From Certhia americana (lineage: Eukaryota > Chordata > Aves > Passeriformes > Certhiidae), in contig CM031858.1 in assembly GCA_018697195.1 (NCBI GenBank), forward strand, positions 75,451,001 through 75,515,000: 64,000 bases of DNA. The letters run 5' to 3'. Under the pieces are notes generated by a model that was not told the origin of the DNA, made no database searches, and saw only the letters and a list, made by a program, of their open reading frames with translations. Below are positions 50,069-62,345 of this stretch, in pieces. Numbering within the stretch: the stretch's first letter is position 1; each line of letters begins with the position of its first letter. A program made the position numbers and the translations under genes.

Positions 50069-50655
50069 AATCTCTGTTGTATCCCTCTTGGGAATGTTTC
50101 TCCCCCAAAACCCCTCCCCCAGAAACTGTAACCTGGCCTGGGTTACCTGCCCCCTGGTCTCCTGACCTATAGCCATCAGACAGGTAACCTGACCCGACCC
50201 CAAAGGTGATAAAAACCCCTCTCCCCCCATGTGATTTCTCTCTTGCCTCTGGAATCCCTTCAAGGAATAAAGGCCTTGGAATACATCCTGGGTAAGGGGG
50301 CCTCTTTTGTAACTCTCTCTACCCTATTCTGTAGTTNNNNNNNNNNNNNNNNNNNNNNNNNNNNNNNNNNNNNNNNNNNNNNNNNNNNNNNNNNNNNNNN
50401 NNNNNNNNNNNNNNNNNNNNNNNNNNNNNNNNNNNNACCCCAAAGGTGATAAAAACCCCTCTCCCCCCATGTGATTTCTCTCTTGCCTCTGGAATCCCTT
50501 CAAGGAATAAAGGCCTTGGAATACATCCTGGGGTAAGGGGGCCTCTTTTGTAACTCTCTCTACCCTATTCTGTAGTTCCCCTCTTCCAATACTCCCCCTA
50601 AATCTGGGCTGGCAGCTTGTGGGGGGGTTGAGGAACAGGAGAATCTACAAATCTC
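50069..50655 (+). mobile_element. ERV LTR(s) with 6-bp TSD, interrupted by assembly gap
   Basis: The element starts TGTTGTATCCC at 50075 and ends GAATCTACA at 50649. It is flanked by the perfect direct repeat AATCTC at 50069-50074 and 50650-50655. GATAAAAACC (TATA-like) near 50207 and AATAAA near 50266 are in U3-then-R order on the plus strand. A 100-N gap interrupts it. Bases 50197-50336 before the gap and 50437-50577 after it are the same 140 bp with one extra G on the right. Without the repeated part the LTR would be about 334 bp, close to alpharetrovirus-like LTRs. It is either a solo LTR with an unmerged contig overlap or two LTRs whose provirus interior is missing from the assembly. No gag, pol or env is visible. 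Confidence 0.85.
50337..50436. other. Assembly gap of 100 N
   Basis: Exactly 100 N, a conventional length for gaps of unknown size. True length is unknown. Any frame running through the N has no meaning. Confidence 0.99.
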
Positions 50656-50689
50656 TTTACCAGTGTAGTGTTCAGCGCTGTTTCCCATG

Positions 50690-50990
50690 ACCTCTCCTCA
50701 ACAGACCAGAAGGATACAGATTGAATGGGTTGTATGTGAGAAGTGTAGGAATTTGGCTAATAGTTCACACCCAGAAGGAGGTAATCAATGGCTTTTGCTC
50801 AGGTTGGCAACCTGTCACAAATGAGGTCCCTGAGAGATTGATACTGGGACTGTTTCTGTCCCACATGTTCATAAATTACACGGGTGATGGGATTGAAAGC
50901 ACCTTCACCAAGTTTCCTGATGGTGCCAAACGTGGGGGTTGAGTTGAACGTTTCAGAAGGGAAAGCAATCCCACAGAGAAGCCTGGCAGT
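50690..50990 (+). mobile_element. CR1 LINE internal fragment (reverse transcriptase)
   Basis: The plus-strand frame 50721-50942 resembles the CR1 polymerase palm: NGFCSGWQPVTNEVPERLIL aligns to the usual NG..SGW.PVTSGVPQGSVLGP, followed by FINYTGDGIESTFTKF. The catalytic position reads FPDG (50913-50924) where FADD is expected, so it is inactive. The 3' end of CR1 is absent, which is unusual because CR1 copies normally keep it. It lies just beyond the right edge of the gapped LTR. Confidence 0.85.
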
Positions 50991-53220
50991 GATTTTTTTT
51001 TTTCCAGCAATTTCCTTGCATATATATATATGTAAAGTATTTTTAGGAAAATCTAAAATAAATGTTCTTCATCTGTGCTATAATAATGCTATTTACAGAA
51101 GGAACAGAGGGAACAGAGATTACTGTTGTGGTAAATCAAATATAGTTGATCAAAATTTAAGATCAAAGTATTAGTTTAAAATAACACATTTGAGCTGATA
51201 CTCTGCTCAGTTCTTATGTAGGCAAACTAGAGAAAAATCTTTATAATAATGTGCAACTGCTAAAGTCAAAAGGAGTTTGAAAAGAAATTGAGCAATATTT
51301 AGTTATTCTTTAAGTATTACCTAACTCCTTAAATTCCTCCCAATAAACATGTGGACAAAAAGGATGGAGAACTTTTTTCAGCTCTTTGTAGCTTAGGAAA
51401 TTTACTGAATGTTTTCCCAGACACAGAAAAGATAGAGATATACTTGAGTACACTTCATGGAAGCGGCCCCCAGAGAATCCTATTGATGTTACAGAGACAT
51501 TTACAAGTGCAAGAATCTATCAAAATTACTTCCGGATCTGGAGTTTAGCTTGTAGGTTTTATGGATAATGCCTTGGTAAAATACATCTTAGTTATTTTAT
51601 TGTGATTTCTTTCAAGAAAATGGCAAAAATGTGAGTTATAAAAAGATGATGAAACATTTGTATCTAAGTTAATGTTGAAGACCACAAGCAGAAAGTGCTT
51701 GAAAACCTCATTAATTATAATTATCCATTACTTTTGTGCCTTAGAGCAGCACAATATGCATTTTGCATGCCTGCTGGTCAGAGGTATTTTTTCTTCATAT
51801 GATTTTGAGTGTTGAAAACAGTATGAAGAAGTTCAAATCTCACCAGAGTTTTTCATCAGGAAAAAAAAAAAAAAAAAAAAAAAAATTAAAAATTGAAATG
51901 TTCTTCTTTCTTTTTTGTTTTTCCCCAACACTCACAAGTGTTTCCAAAGTGCAACATGATTTCAAGGTTAACTGTCATTCCCACCCCCCAGCTCCTTACA
52001 TGTAAAATGAGCAAGTATAGACTACCCATCAGCATGAGACTGTGTGAGTTAAGGAAGTATAATTACAGGATGTAAATTTTTCCATTAAAAATCTCAGCAG
52101 AGGGATTCTCATGGATGTTTAGCACTATTGCTGTGATGCAGCCAAGGAGCAGCCACTGTTAGGAATTCCAGGAACTGCAGAGATTTCACAGTGGAATTAA
52201 ACACTCTGTCCTACTGTGATTCCTAGGGAACTGTACAAAACTTCTCACAGGGAAGCTGTACTATTTTTGATTAGCACAGCATTCCAAAAACCTCTAAGAT
52301 GCAATGCATCTTGCACCATGCATAAACTGTGAATTGCATCTGAAAATACTTATTTTTCTGTGACATTCAGCATTTTGAACATTATTTTTGTGGCTACTGG
52401 TATATTCTTTTGTTGAACTGAGATTTTAACAGCCTTCCTGTGATTGACCATCTAAACAGTGGCACATGCAGATGAGGACAAGACAGAGGGTGAAATCTAC
52501 TGCCTAAAAGAGTCTAAGAGGCATCTTGTGACCAGCTGTCACACTTGTGGAGACTTGAACAGCCACCATTCTCTTATCTTTCCATTAGTTACTCACACTG
52601 TGTTTTTAGCAGCTTTCTCGTCCCTCTTGCTGACCAATTCAGGTGGAATGTTCTAGATGGTCTTACCTCTCTCTCCCCCTTATCTTGAATCCTATTTGAG
52701 GTCTAGGAAGCCTTCCTTCTCCAAATGATGATGTCTTGTACAGCTAAGGACTGTGGATAAGTTTGAAAAAAAAGAAAAAGCCTGGACAGAAATAGCTATG
52801 GACTGAGAGTTTCGTGGGACCAAGCAGTTTATTTTAGTGATTGCATAGTTCGGTCTGAGAATTGTAAGGGAAGATCTTAGAAGAGAAATAACTTGTATGA
52901 TAGGGACAATGTCAAGGACTCTCAAGGTAAATATTCAGAGTTAGGAAAGGATCCAATGATGCCTTGCTCTAAGGAATATTTAAGGAGCAGAGTATGTTAG
53001 TGTTCAAGAGAGGGATAAGATTCCAGACCACTGAGCATGAATTTAAAGAGAGATTTGTTACAGACCTATGATAAGATCTACAATTTGTGCAAAATTTCAG
53101 GAAAATACCATTCATCAGGGAAAACCAGAATGTACAGAAATCAGAAAGGCTGCAGTAAGGAATTCCTGGTATGATGAAAATTCCTATGTCCTCTTATCTT
53201 GACTTTTTTTTTTTTAATGT
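50991..53220. other. AT-rich DNA, no gene
   Basis: Contains TATATATATATATG at 51018-51031 and a 25-A run at 51861-51885. No exon or transposon recognised. The region 52090-52330 is slightly GC-richer with nothing identifiable. Confidence 0.5.
51861..51885. repeat. Poly(A) tract, 25 A
   Basis: A pure run of 25 A with no AATAAA just upstream and no flanking direct repeat that I could find, unlike the tract at 38606. Confidence 0.9.
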
Positions 53221-53273
53221 AAGATTTACAGAACATTTATTGATAACATAAAGTAAGTAAAAGCATATTTTTT

Positions 53274-53301
53274 TATATATATATATATAAGAGCATATTT
53301 T

Positions 53302-53335
<34 letters not shown>
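53274..53335. repeat. Two (TA)n microsatellites in a duplicated unit
   Basis: TA repeats at 53274-53289 and 53305-53335 are each preceded by GCATATTTTT. The two halves look like one unit duplicated and then expanded to different lengths. Confidence 0.9.
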
Positions 53336-53342
<7 letters not shown>

Positions 53343-56300
53343 TTTTTTTTTAAGAAAAAAGAGCTGAATAAGTGGAAGGAATAACAATGGTCTTCAGAAC
53401 ACATAAGTCCTTAAATGGCACAGAAAAATTGAGCAGGCAGTAACAAACTCTTGACAGAGTTTGAGATGCTGCTAAGGTGCTCTGCCTTCCGGGACCTCAT
53501 TTAGCAGCAGCAATCCTCTGTGATATATCGTCTGAATACAGAAACAAATGGCTGGATAAGATATGTGCCAAGCTCCACAGTGAACTTCCTTACAGTCTTT
53601 CTATCGGCTTGATGGTGCTCAACAGAATGGTATTCAGAGATAATCCCCTGGGATCAGTTGAGATAATGATACATGAAAGTGTGTCAATACCTGAGTTAAT
53701 GATTTTCTAGAAACCAAGCTAAAGCTGGGGCTAAAGTAGTAATCTTAGGTAGGTAGATGAAAATTTTGCAGAACTATTGTTGAAAGAATAATGAAGGATC
53801 TCATGTTGATGAGATAGCCACACTTACCCAAATAATGCAGAGCAGGAAGGGTTGTATATAGAAGCCAACTCCATATACTTAAACTGTAACTTTAAACCAT
53901 GCAACTTTAATCTTGCTGGAATTCACTCCATATTACATTTTCTATGTACCATTTTTAATTCTTTTTAAGGTTTGGTTAAAGATATTTCCAATGAAGTAGT
54001 TATCTCTTAATTTTATTTTACTCCACAATTTCCTTTGCATGTTGCAGAGCTTAGTATTGAATTTCTTGTATTTCTATTGAAGTAATTTCTCTCTCCTTCA
54101 AAATATACATCTCTCCCAGCCGTTTGGACTCTCACGCTCTAACTTCTATTTAGAATTGTTGATTTTTGCCTACAGCTTTTGTAAGACAGATTACTTTAGA
54201 GCTCAGAAGGACTCTTAGTTACACCACAGGAAAAAACATCCAATTTGTAAAATGCTGTACATATCAGTGACTTATAGAGCTCTAAGCCTGACAGCAGAGT
54301 TCACCATATAGAATGCATTGGTGCCTATGGAAAGAAAAAACAAATACTTCACTGTCTTTGAACAACTTTTCTTGTTCTAATTCAAACATTTTCATGTGAG
54401 CTTTTCCCCCATTAAAAAAAGAAAAACACAAAACCAAAACAAGCTCAAAAAAGAAAAATAACAGTTAAGGGTCTTGCAGAATACTCTAAGGCCATCCTAG
54501 ATGCACTTAAGACACACTTTAATTCCTTCAGTTTGGAATTTCCTTCAGTCTTGATCATTGCTCATAGAGCATTACCCCTCATGCTCTTAAAAGGGACTTT
54601 TCAAAAAAACTTCTTTATTTCAGCTTGTCTAGAGCCATTCCTTTTATTTTAAGGGTTTATTTAATAGCCAATACTTCACCAGACGTACACAACTTGTTTC
54701 ACATGTGCATACAGGAAGAGTAAAATTCCCTCTATCTTTACTGTAAGTTTTGCTTACTCACTGCATATTTTGAGTCATTTTACCCTAGATTATTCCATAA
54801 AAGTCACTAATTTGGAATTTTTTTTACATATTCATAATAGGTTTTTTTATTCTTATTATTTCCTCTTTGTTAAAGGCTTCTTAAAATAATTTTTTGTTAA
54901 TTCTTCTAGCTTGATAAATGGTTCTAGGCACTCTAGGTGCTGTACAAACACAAGCAACATTTCTGTTGAATTAGTAACTGTCCCTAGGGACTCCTCAAAG
55001 AGGACAGATAAAGATCTCCATGTTATATTGTCTACAAACCATCTCTGTCTAATGAAAATATTAATTGTTGCAAGTCATAACTTATTCATAACTAACCCCT
55101 AAAAATTAACATCTAATAAGACTTTTTTTTGGAGGCTCTCATTGCTTTAAATTTTTCATTGTTTCTGTTGTCTGTAACGTAACTTCTTCTAATCTGTGAT
55201 AACTGCACAAATTTTTAATATCTATGTTATTGACACTGCTGTAAATATAAGCACAGTCATATCTACTATGTAATGTAGCTCTTGACATAAAGAGTGACAT
55301 TAGTGAGAACAATGTTCTGATTTGTCAAGGTACCTGGTACCTTACAGAAACATAAAATGCTAAGAAATGATTTAGACAAAAAAATTGATAATCCCAAATA
55401 ATACGAAAAGAAATTTGTTTGTCTAATTTTGTACACTAATCATACAAAGAGAATTGAAGAAGTAATATATTTGTATAGCATTAAGATGTGCATTGTAAAA
55501 AATATTCTTTTTAATGTGTGCAAATATATATAATCCGGTATTAATTTTATTTAGTCTCCACCACTTCTTTTTCATATTACCAAGCTTAGCGTAATGTCAA
55601 AAATACTTTAAAAATTTGTGTCATCAACTATATAAGAGGTCAGAATCAATGCACCTATTAATTATGTCCAAGTTTTCCAGTAAAGGATTTCCAATAGCAT
55701 CCCTATCTCCAAGTTATCTAAAGTTAAGCTTTAATTGTAACAGTTTCAGTGTAAGGATTCTTCTGAACTGTTTGGCTTCTATATGCAACTTTTGAAACAC
55801 TAAAAATTTTAATCATATTAAGGAAAGGAAGGTTTCTGAAATGTAGTCTGTGCTGCTCTGGATATTTTTATCTGGGATAACCCATGTTGTCAAACATGCT
55901 TTTTCTCTTGGAAGGTCTTCTTTCACTCTTATTGAAATAATTGCAGCAAAAAAAAAAATTAAAGAAAAAATCAGCCTGAGTTGAATTTAACTCCAAAGTC
56001 AACATAATTATTTTTTAAAAAGTCATAATACCAAATTTAGAAGATATATATTTTGGATTATATATTGGAAAAAAACCCCAAAAAACCCTCTGGTGAAATT
56101 CAGTCAATATTTTGTATAATTTGTGTTTCCAGAACATAAAGATAATTATATGAAGAGTTAAAAACCTCCAACTCACATATATGCACAAACACAAAAGGAA
56201 AGTTGAAATACCAGACAGGGATAAATTGATTTTTCCTTTGTTAAATTGGAATTATTAGCTCATTGCAGAACTAAAAGACTTTGCTGATTTGAAGGAGTGA

Positions 56301-57317
56301 GAAGTCAGCTAAGGCAGTTGATTTAGTACTTGTCAGTAAAGTCGTTCTTTTTCTGTCAGACTAGTTTTTATTCATTTAATATTTTTCCTATATTAAGGTC
56401 ATGATACCTTACTTGACTGGCATATGCATAAAAGACTTTTGGAAAGCATAATTCAGTTTTTGTTTCATTTATTTCTCTTGGATATCATGCTTTCAAAGTC
56501 TTTTGCCCCTGAGTGTAATTAGCATAATTTTTTTTCTAATTCTCACATCCCTCTTCTCACTGTGTTTGATGTGTGACAAACCTTTGAATACTTTTATCAT
56601 TTCAAACTCTGATTTTTTTCTCCCTATATACATAAATACTGGGGAAGTTTTATTAAGTAAATACATCTATGAAAAATGGTTTACAAGGACTTTCTTCTTC
56701 ATAGTAGATGGAGTGATATGATAAAAACATAGCTGCCAAATCTAGAAACTTCTGGGCTTTGTGTAGGGACAGTTCTCAGTTAAAAATTACTCATTTTCTC
56801 CTCAGCTTAGCTCTTCATTTCAAGCAATAGGAAAAGAAAAGTAGTGGCAAATGCAGTAAATATAAAATTCAGATTAGAAAAGCAAATATAGTGATTCAGA
56901 CATAGCTCACAGCGTAAGTACCTCAAAAATGTGTCTGCCTTGGTAAATTCTTTTAATGTTCAAAATACTATATTTACAACATTCCCTGAAATGCTTTTAT
57001 TTTTATTTCTTTTAGATTAATTCCTCAACAACAGAGCATGCTTGCAGGTCCTCAGATGTAGTTCTGCCTGCATTGGGAATGCCTTTGTGGTAGATACATA
57101 CTTATGACTTCAATAGGAAAAGCATTGATGCAAATAAATTCTGTTTCCTCTCCCTTTTTACTCTTAGTAAATACGTATTTCTGCATCAGTATATGAATCA
57201 GTGAAATAAGTGGGGCAGATTATACCAGCTTTATTCATATCTTACTCCCCATTTGCAGAGGCATTTCTTCACCAGGTTTCTTCAGAACCATAACCAATTT
57301 GAAGTCATCTAGTTTAA
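53336..57317. other. AT-rich single-copy DNA, no gene
   Basis: Frames are under 80 codons with no domain. A 77-codon plus-strand frame at 53477-53710 has fairly balanced composition but matches nothing I know. No transposon recognised. Confidence 0.5.
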
Positions 57318-57405
57318 AAACAAATGAACAAACAAAAAAACCCCAAAACAAAACAAACAAAAACAACAAACCCATAAACCTCAAACAAACAAAAACCAAA
57401 ACTGA
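57318..57405. repeat. A/C-rich low-complexity tract
   Basis: AACAAACAAAAAAACCCC-type sequence with repeated CAAACAAA words, similar to tracts at 28970 and 36716. Confidence 0.8.
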
Positions 57406-57514
57406 CTTACCTTAAGAACAGATTACCAGTCCCTGGAAGATACAGGAAGATTGTATTGCTAAGTGCTAGTTGAAGTCTGAGATGTTTATGTCAGGAGGTT
57501 GATATGTCAAGAGG

Positions 57515-57685
57515 TAAAAGGAGGTGATTCTGCCTCTGCCTCTCAACTCGGCTCACGTGAGACCCCCTCCTGGAGTAAAGCATCCAGCTTTAGGGTCTTC
57601 AGCACAAAAGGCATGGATCTTTTGGAGTGAGTCCTGAGGAGGGCAAGGGAGAGGATCAGAGGGAAGAACACCTCTCCTACAATAT
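57515..57685 (+). mobile_element. CR1 LINE fragment, internal
   Basis: CGTGAGACCCCCTCCTGGAG, AAGCATCCAGCTTTAGGGTC, TTCAGCACAAAAGGCATGGA and AACACCTCTCCTAC are in the order of the CR1 ORF2 C-terminal region on the plus strand. The frame is broken by stops. The 3' end is not present here, so the copy was cut after insertion or is internally deleted. Confidence 0.85.
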
Positions 57686-59059
57686 AGTGCTGATACATTT
57701 TTTCTACCTCTTCCTTACTCCTTCTTTCTTACATGCCTTAAGTTAGTCTGGTTCTGCTCCTATGTGTTTTCTAACATGCTTTGTAAACTTTGCTTTTTTT
57801 TTGTTAGTCTGCAACTTCATGCTACATCTCTATAGACATGTTTCCTTTTGTGGATGTTAGGTGCTATTAGATATGAGTTCCCTTTTTTCCTTCCAAAACC
57901 AAGCCAATTTTGTCTAGTTCCAGTCTGCATGTCTTTAGCACATGGAAAACTGCTTGTGGTGAAGAATTCTCTAGCCTGTGTCCAGTTCTTCACATCCCAT
58001 GCCTGTATTCCCCTGTGCTGCATCCTGAATCTCCTGATGAGGACACCTCCTGGTATGAGCTCTCTGCTCTCATATCAAGCATATTTTTCTCTATACTGCA
58101 ACACTATATTTGAGTCATAAATATTGCATTGTAGCATAATTGCCTGCAGCTGTCTTCTCTAGGACTCTGATCATACCATGGAAACACCAACAAAATAAAT
58201 TAGCCATAGCTACCCCATGTCAATTAGAAAGAGGATTATTACAGCTAAGCCGAACAAAACAAAGGTGCAGTCAGATGAAAATTTCAGATGGAGGTAGACT
58301 GACAAGTCCTGAGACTTCCAAAGTCAGTAAAAATTTTGTGGCCTGTTAATATCAATGACAATGCTCTGTATTACAGGGCTACAGGATAACTAAACTCAGG
58401 TTGAAGATACCATGAAAAGTCTGTTTTGTTATGCAATTGTAAATATTATATACTGTGTTATCATCTAGTAGAGCAGAGTATAAAATACATTGTCTTTTTT
58501 TTTTTTTATTGATACAATGCTTATATAATTAGGCTTTAAAATATATATATATCTTATCTCACTTTGAAGATAGTCACGACTTGCCTTTATTTTGAATCTG
58601 TAGTCTAATTAATTCCATACTGAAGAGATAGTAATATCTGTTTTGTTGTTTTCTTTTTATTTGTGGCATCAGTAATCGTACCAGTGTGTCTTCCATCATA
58701 GAATGTTCTGTGGAAATATATTAAAGTAGCATTAATGTAGCATAGTGGAAATTTATGCTACATTTATCTAATGCTTTACCACCTACTAACCATACCTGTT
58801 TCTAATATTTGTTCTTCTCTGACTGTGTTTTGACAAGAATGACTGTTTCTATCGGTGAATACAGGTGTGCTGGAGTCTCAGAGGGGAAAGCTGGTTATGC
58901 TGTGCAAGAAGAGGCATGCAAAGGGTTAAGGCTGACAAGAGAGCATGGTACTTTAGTGAGATAGTACAGTCCCACATAACAGGTGTCAGAGAATGGAAAA
59001 ACTGGTGTTTTGAGGACACTTTGGAATGCCCATGTGAATGTGATAGGGGGTGGGTTGAG
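57686..59059. other. AT-rich DNA, no gene
   Basis: Overlapping frames on both strands at 57817-58120 show no domain. A T-run near 58494-58507 and ATATATATAT near 58542 are simple sequence. No transposon recognised. Confidence 0.5.
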
Positions 59060-59955
59060 TTGCTTTTGGTGAGACAGTGACCTGCCCCCCAAGTCCCCCA
59101 GCCCCACAGTGTCTGTCAGCCATGGCACACTGGAGGCAGTTCCTCGATGCTTTTCACTGGTCCTAAAATCACAAGCCAGACACATCAGGTTGATAAAAAA
59201 GGGTTACCTTTATAAAGATCCTTATGGTGCACAGCTTGGTGGATGGAAAGCACAGAAGACATGCACATAAAATGGGCACAATTTTTATATGTTTAGAAAA
59301 TTAGCATAACTGACAAGAATCCTCAGTTAGAGACATAAGTAAAGAGGTAATTTGTCCCTGATTCAGTCCTTTTCTCAATTCCCCCCAAGCTTCCCCCTTA
59401 GATGGGAACTAAACATTGCTTATGAAAAGATGTCTCAGAGAGCTGGTTTCAACCTTGGCTCCCAGAGAACCTAACCTTGGAACCTCAGGGCTTGGAGCTG
59501 CTGGGGAATTTATTCTGTCTTCTATCTTTCTGTCTAAGAGAATAGGTAAAATGCTAGCTATGAATACAAAAATAGGATACAAATATATATGTAAAGAATA
59601 TAGAGAATGTATAAAAGCAAAAGGCCAAAAATCTATTTGGCATCACTCTCAGTGTTTCTAACCCAGCCCCTGAGTGTCGTAGAGACTGGAAGTCGCACCT
59701 GGGAGGAAGGCCCATGAAGGACCACGGGTTTAAGAAGGATCACCAGGAGACAAGCACGTTGTTCTTTAACACTTCCTTCACCTTGGAATTTTCTATCTGT
59801 TATATCACTGGAACCCAGGAGCTGGTAGCTATATGTCTGTCTTTCTATAGCTTTCCTGTCTTTTTGCCTTTCTCCCTTTCCTCTTCTTCCTCTAACACTC
59901 TTTTCATGGTATGTAACATCAAATGGGAGCAAACAAAACTTAGGTTGCTAAGTTG
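59060..59955. mobile_element. Possible degenerate ERV or LTR remnant
   Basis: The block is less AT-rich than its flanks and contains TATA- and LTR-like pieces: GGTTGATAAAAAAGGGTTAC near 59189, CTTTATAAAGATCC near 59209 and a C/T-rich run at 59838-59900. No terminal pair, target duplication or retroviral frame was found. Overlapping frames at 59633-59956 are low-complexity readings. It could be single-copy sequence. Confidence 0.25.
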
Positions 59956-61794
59956 AGTGGGCTAAGTCAATGCAGTGATAAATGTTTTATATTGCACTAA
60001 GTCCTTTGCCAAAGTCCCTTGATATTTTTGTATTTTGCCAGAAAATCCTCTGTATAATTTTTACCTCTTGAGGTGAAATTACCTAGTTGTAATCTCTTCC
60101 TTGTGCCTACCCAGAGCAGAGGAACTGCAGTTTACCCCTTACATTTAAGTGTCCATGGTGTTACAACATGTCTAGTGACAGCAATCATGGTGGTTGTGTG
60201 ACCAAAACTCTGCTCAGCAGATGCAGGGTGCTGTGGTGGGTAAAAGCATCCCCTGAAAGACCCTGGCCTTTGTCTTCAGGGTCTGAGCACGCCTTCCTGC
60301 AGCAAGTCAATTCCCAACCCAGGCTGAGCTTGGAGAATCCTGTGGTGGCCTTGGGGCTCTGGTTGCTAGCTGAGAGAGGAAAAACAATGATCACCCTAAA
60401 GGGGAAGAAATGTATAAAATAAATTCACACGACAAGAGTGTTTATAGACATCCTGATTTTGATGTGTTTACCTTGGTTGCAGGCAATTTGGAGCATTAAG
60501 CTGTGCAAACTTTTTTTCTTCCCACAATAATTAACTTCTTCAGCTTTTTCATAGCACTTAATCATAGATTCTTCCATTCCCATGTTCATTTCAAACCTAA
60601 AAAATATGTTTACTTTTGTAACGAGCAAGTTGCATGAATGCGTCTAATATATGAATGATACAGCACTACAGTGCTCCACCTCCTAGTGTGAGTCTTTTTT
60701 CTTAAAAAAAAGAACTGAAGCAACTTTTTCCAATAACCAAAAATTTGTGATTGATAGGTGGTTAAGGTGATTGCTGTAATTACAAAGGAGTGCAAAAAAA
60801 GAACACCTTATGTCTTCAATCAAACACTTTCAAATTGTTAGCAAAATATAACCATTATTTAGCTTTCTTTTAATGTGAAAATGATTGTGTTTTAATTCTT
60901 CTATTTTTTTTCTCTTTTTTTCTCTTTATTTCATTTTTATTTCCTGCTTTTCACGTTATATTTCATATTGAGTGACATCTGAATCCAAGACAACATGCCA
61001 TGTTAAAAGAGACTCTGATTCGGGAAAATTAATACAAGTCATAGGCCAAATTTATTCTAACTTTTCCATTTAATTTTTTGAAATGCTTTAGAGCCATCCT
61101 GTCACATTAGGTAACTTACACTTCTTCACTTTTTGAGTCCTTGATCAAACTATTTCAGAATATTCTTGTTCAATTTCTTATATTTTTTCTTAAGTACTTA
61201 AGAGTAATAATTAATGCATGCTGAATGGTTGCAGTAAAATGAAATTTAGGATTCTTTTTGCATCTGTTCATACTTGAAAACTAATGCTGTGAAGTCAGTT
61301 ATTTCTAATCACTTTCCAAAATTTTCATGCACAGGATAGAACATCTGTTATTTAAATTGTGCATTTCTTTTCTAATTTAGTGTGCTCTTAGTAGAAAATG
61401 AATTGCATCTAAATATTACTTGATGAAAGGGAGCACTATCTCAGGTTTTGTCTTGCTGTTAATATTTCTTTCTCCCTGGGATTTTAATACTGCAAACATC
61501 ATATATTCTTAATAAGCTAGTTTGCTGAACATTGAAAGTATCCATTTCCAAGTTTCAATGAATTTTTGTCATTAGAATCAAAGCAGTAGCATACAACAGG
61601 ATTTGTATCTCATGTGAGACACAACTCTCCATCCAGTGTCCTGCATTGATGAATTGTGTTTTATAAAAAGAAACATGAGTCCTATGACATCATACATATC
61701 ACCTTACAATCTTACTATTACTGGTATAACTATTTCAGATTACTTAATTATCTGTTTGTTGACCAGAAAAATTCCTATGTGATGTGCTAGGAGA
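59956..61794. other. AT-rich DNA, no gene
   Basis: Frames of 84 and 69 codons at 60168-60422 lie opposite each other with no domain. No repeat recognised beyond T/C-rich runs near 60900-60950. Confidence 0.5.
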
Positions 61795-62345
61795 GATCAA
61801 ATGGTTTAAAGGTTTTTCAGCATTAACTGCGGCCTTAATTGGAAAATGCATTTTGTTTCATCATCCTTGCTACGTGAAATGCAAGTTAATGTGATAAATT
61901 TGCATTCATCTCCTTGACCTTCCCTTGTACAGAAGAAATCAGGAGAAAATATCACCAATATGATTAGTTTTTACAGGAGTTTTTCTGGCTGTTATTTGGA
62001 CTCCATAACAGAGGTGGTTTTTTTCCTCTTTTTGCATATTCATTCATGTTCTTGGTGAATGGCATTGCACTTAATTTACATTGGCTAATCAGAAGATTTT
62101 CACAGTTTTGACTACCGTGCATAATACAACAGGCAAGATACTTACCATATCTCTACTAAAAAGCCTGTAGCATGAATTTAATCATGCTATTTAATTGCTA
62201 GGCTTAATTTGAAAATAATTGTTCACAGCAATTAAGTAAATGCCCCAATTTCATTAACAGACTTTCTAATTAGAAAGTACAACATAAAAGTGCTAATGTT
62301 GCTTCATTAGGCTTGAATTACTGGTTCTAATACTACTTTTTTACT
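61795..62345. promoter_or_regulatory. Candidate conserved noncoding element
   Basis: The block has no long frame and no transposon, and is dense in developmental transcription-factor cores: GGCCTTAATTGG, AAATTTGCATTCATC, TTTGCATATTCATTCAT, CATTGGCTAATCAG, ATTTAATTGC, CAGCAATTAAG, TTTCTAATTAGAAA and TTCATTAGGCTTGAATTA. This texture is typical of vertebrate conserved enhancers near developmental genes. Conservation itself was not tested. Confidence 0.35.

Noticed and set aside
50231..50449. 72-codon frame spanning the gap
   Set aside because: Half of it is N, and both sides are LTR sequence.
51861..51885. 25-A run as a second retrocopy tail
   Set aside because: No nearby AATAAA and no flanking direct repeat.
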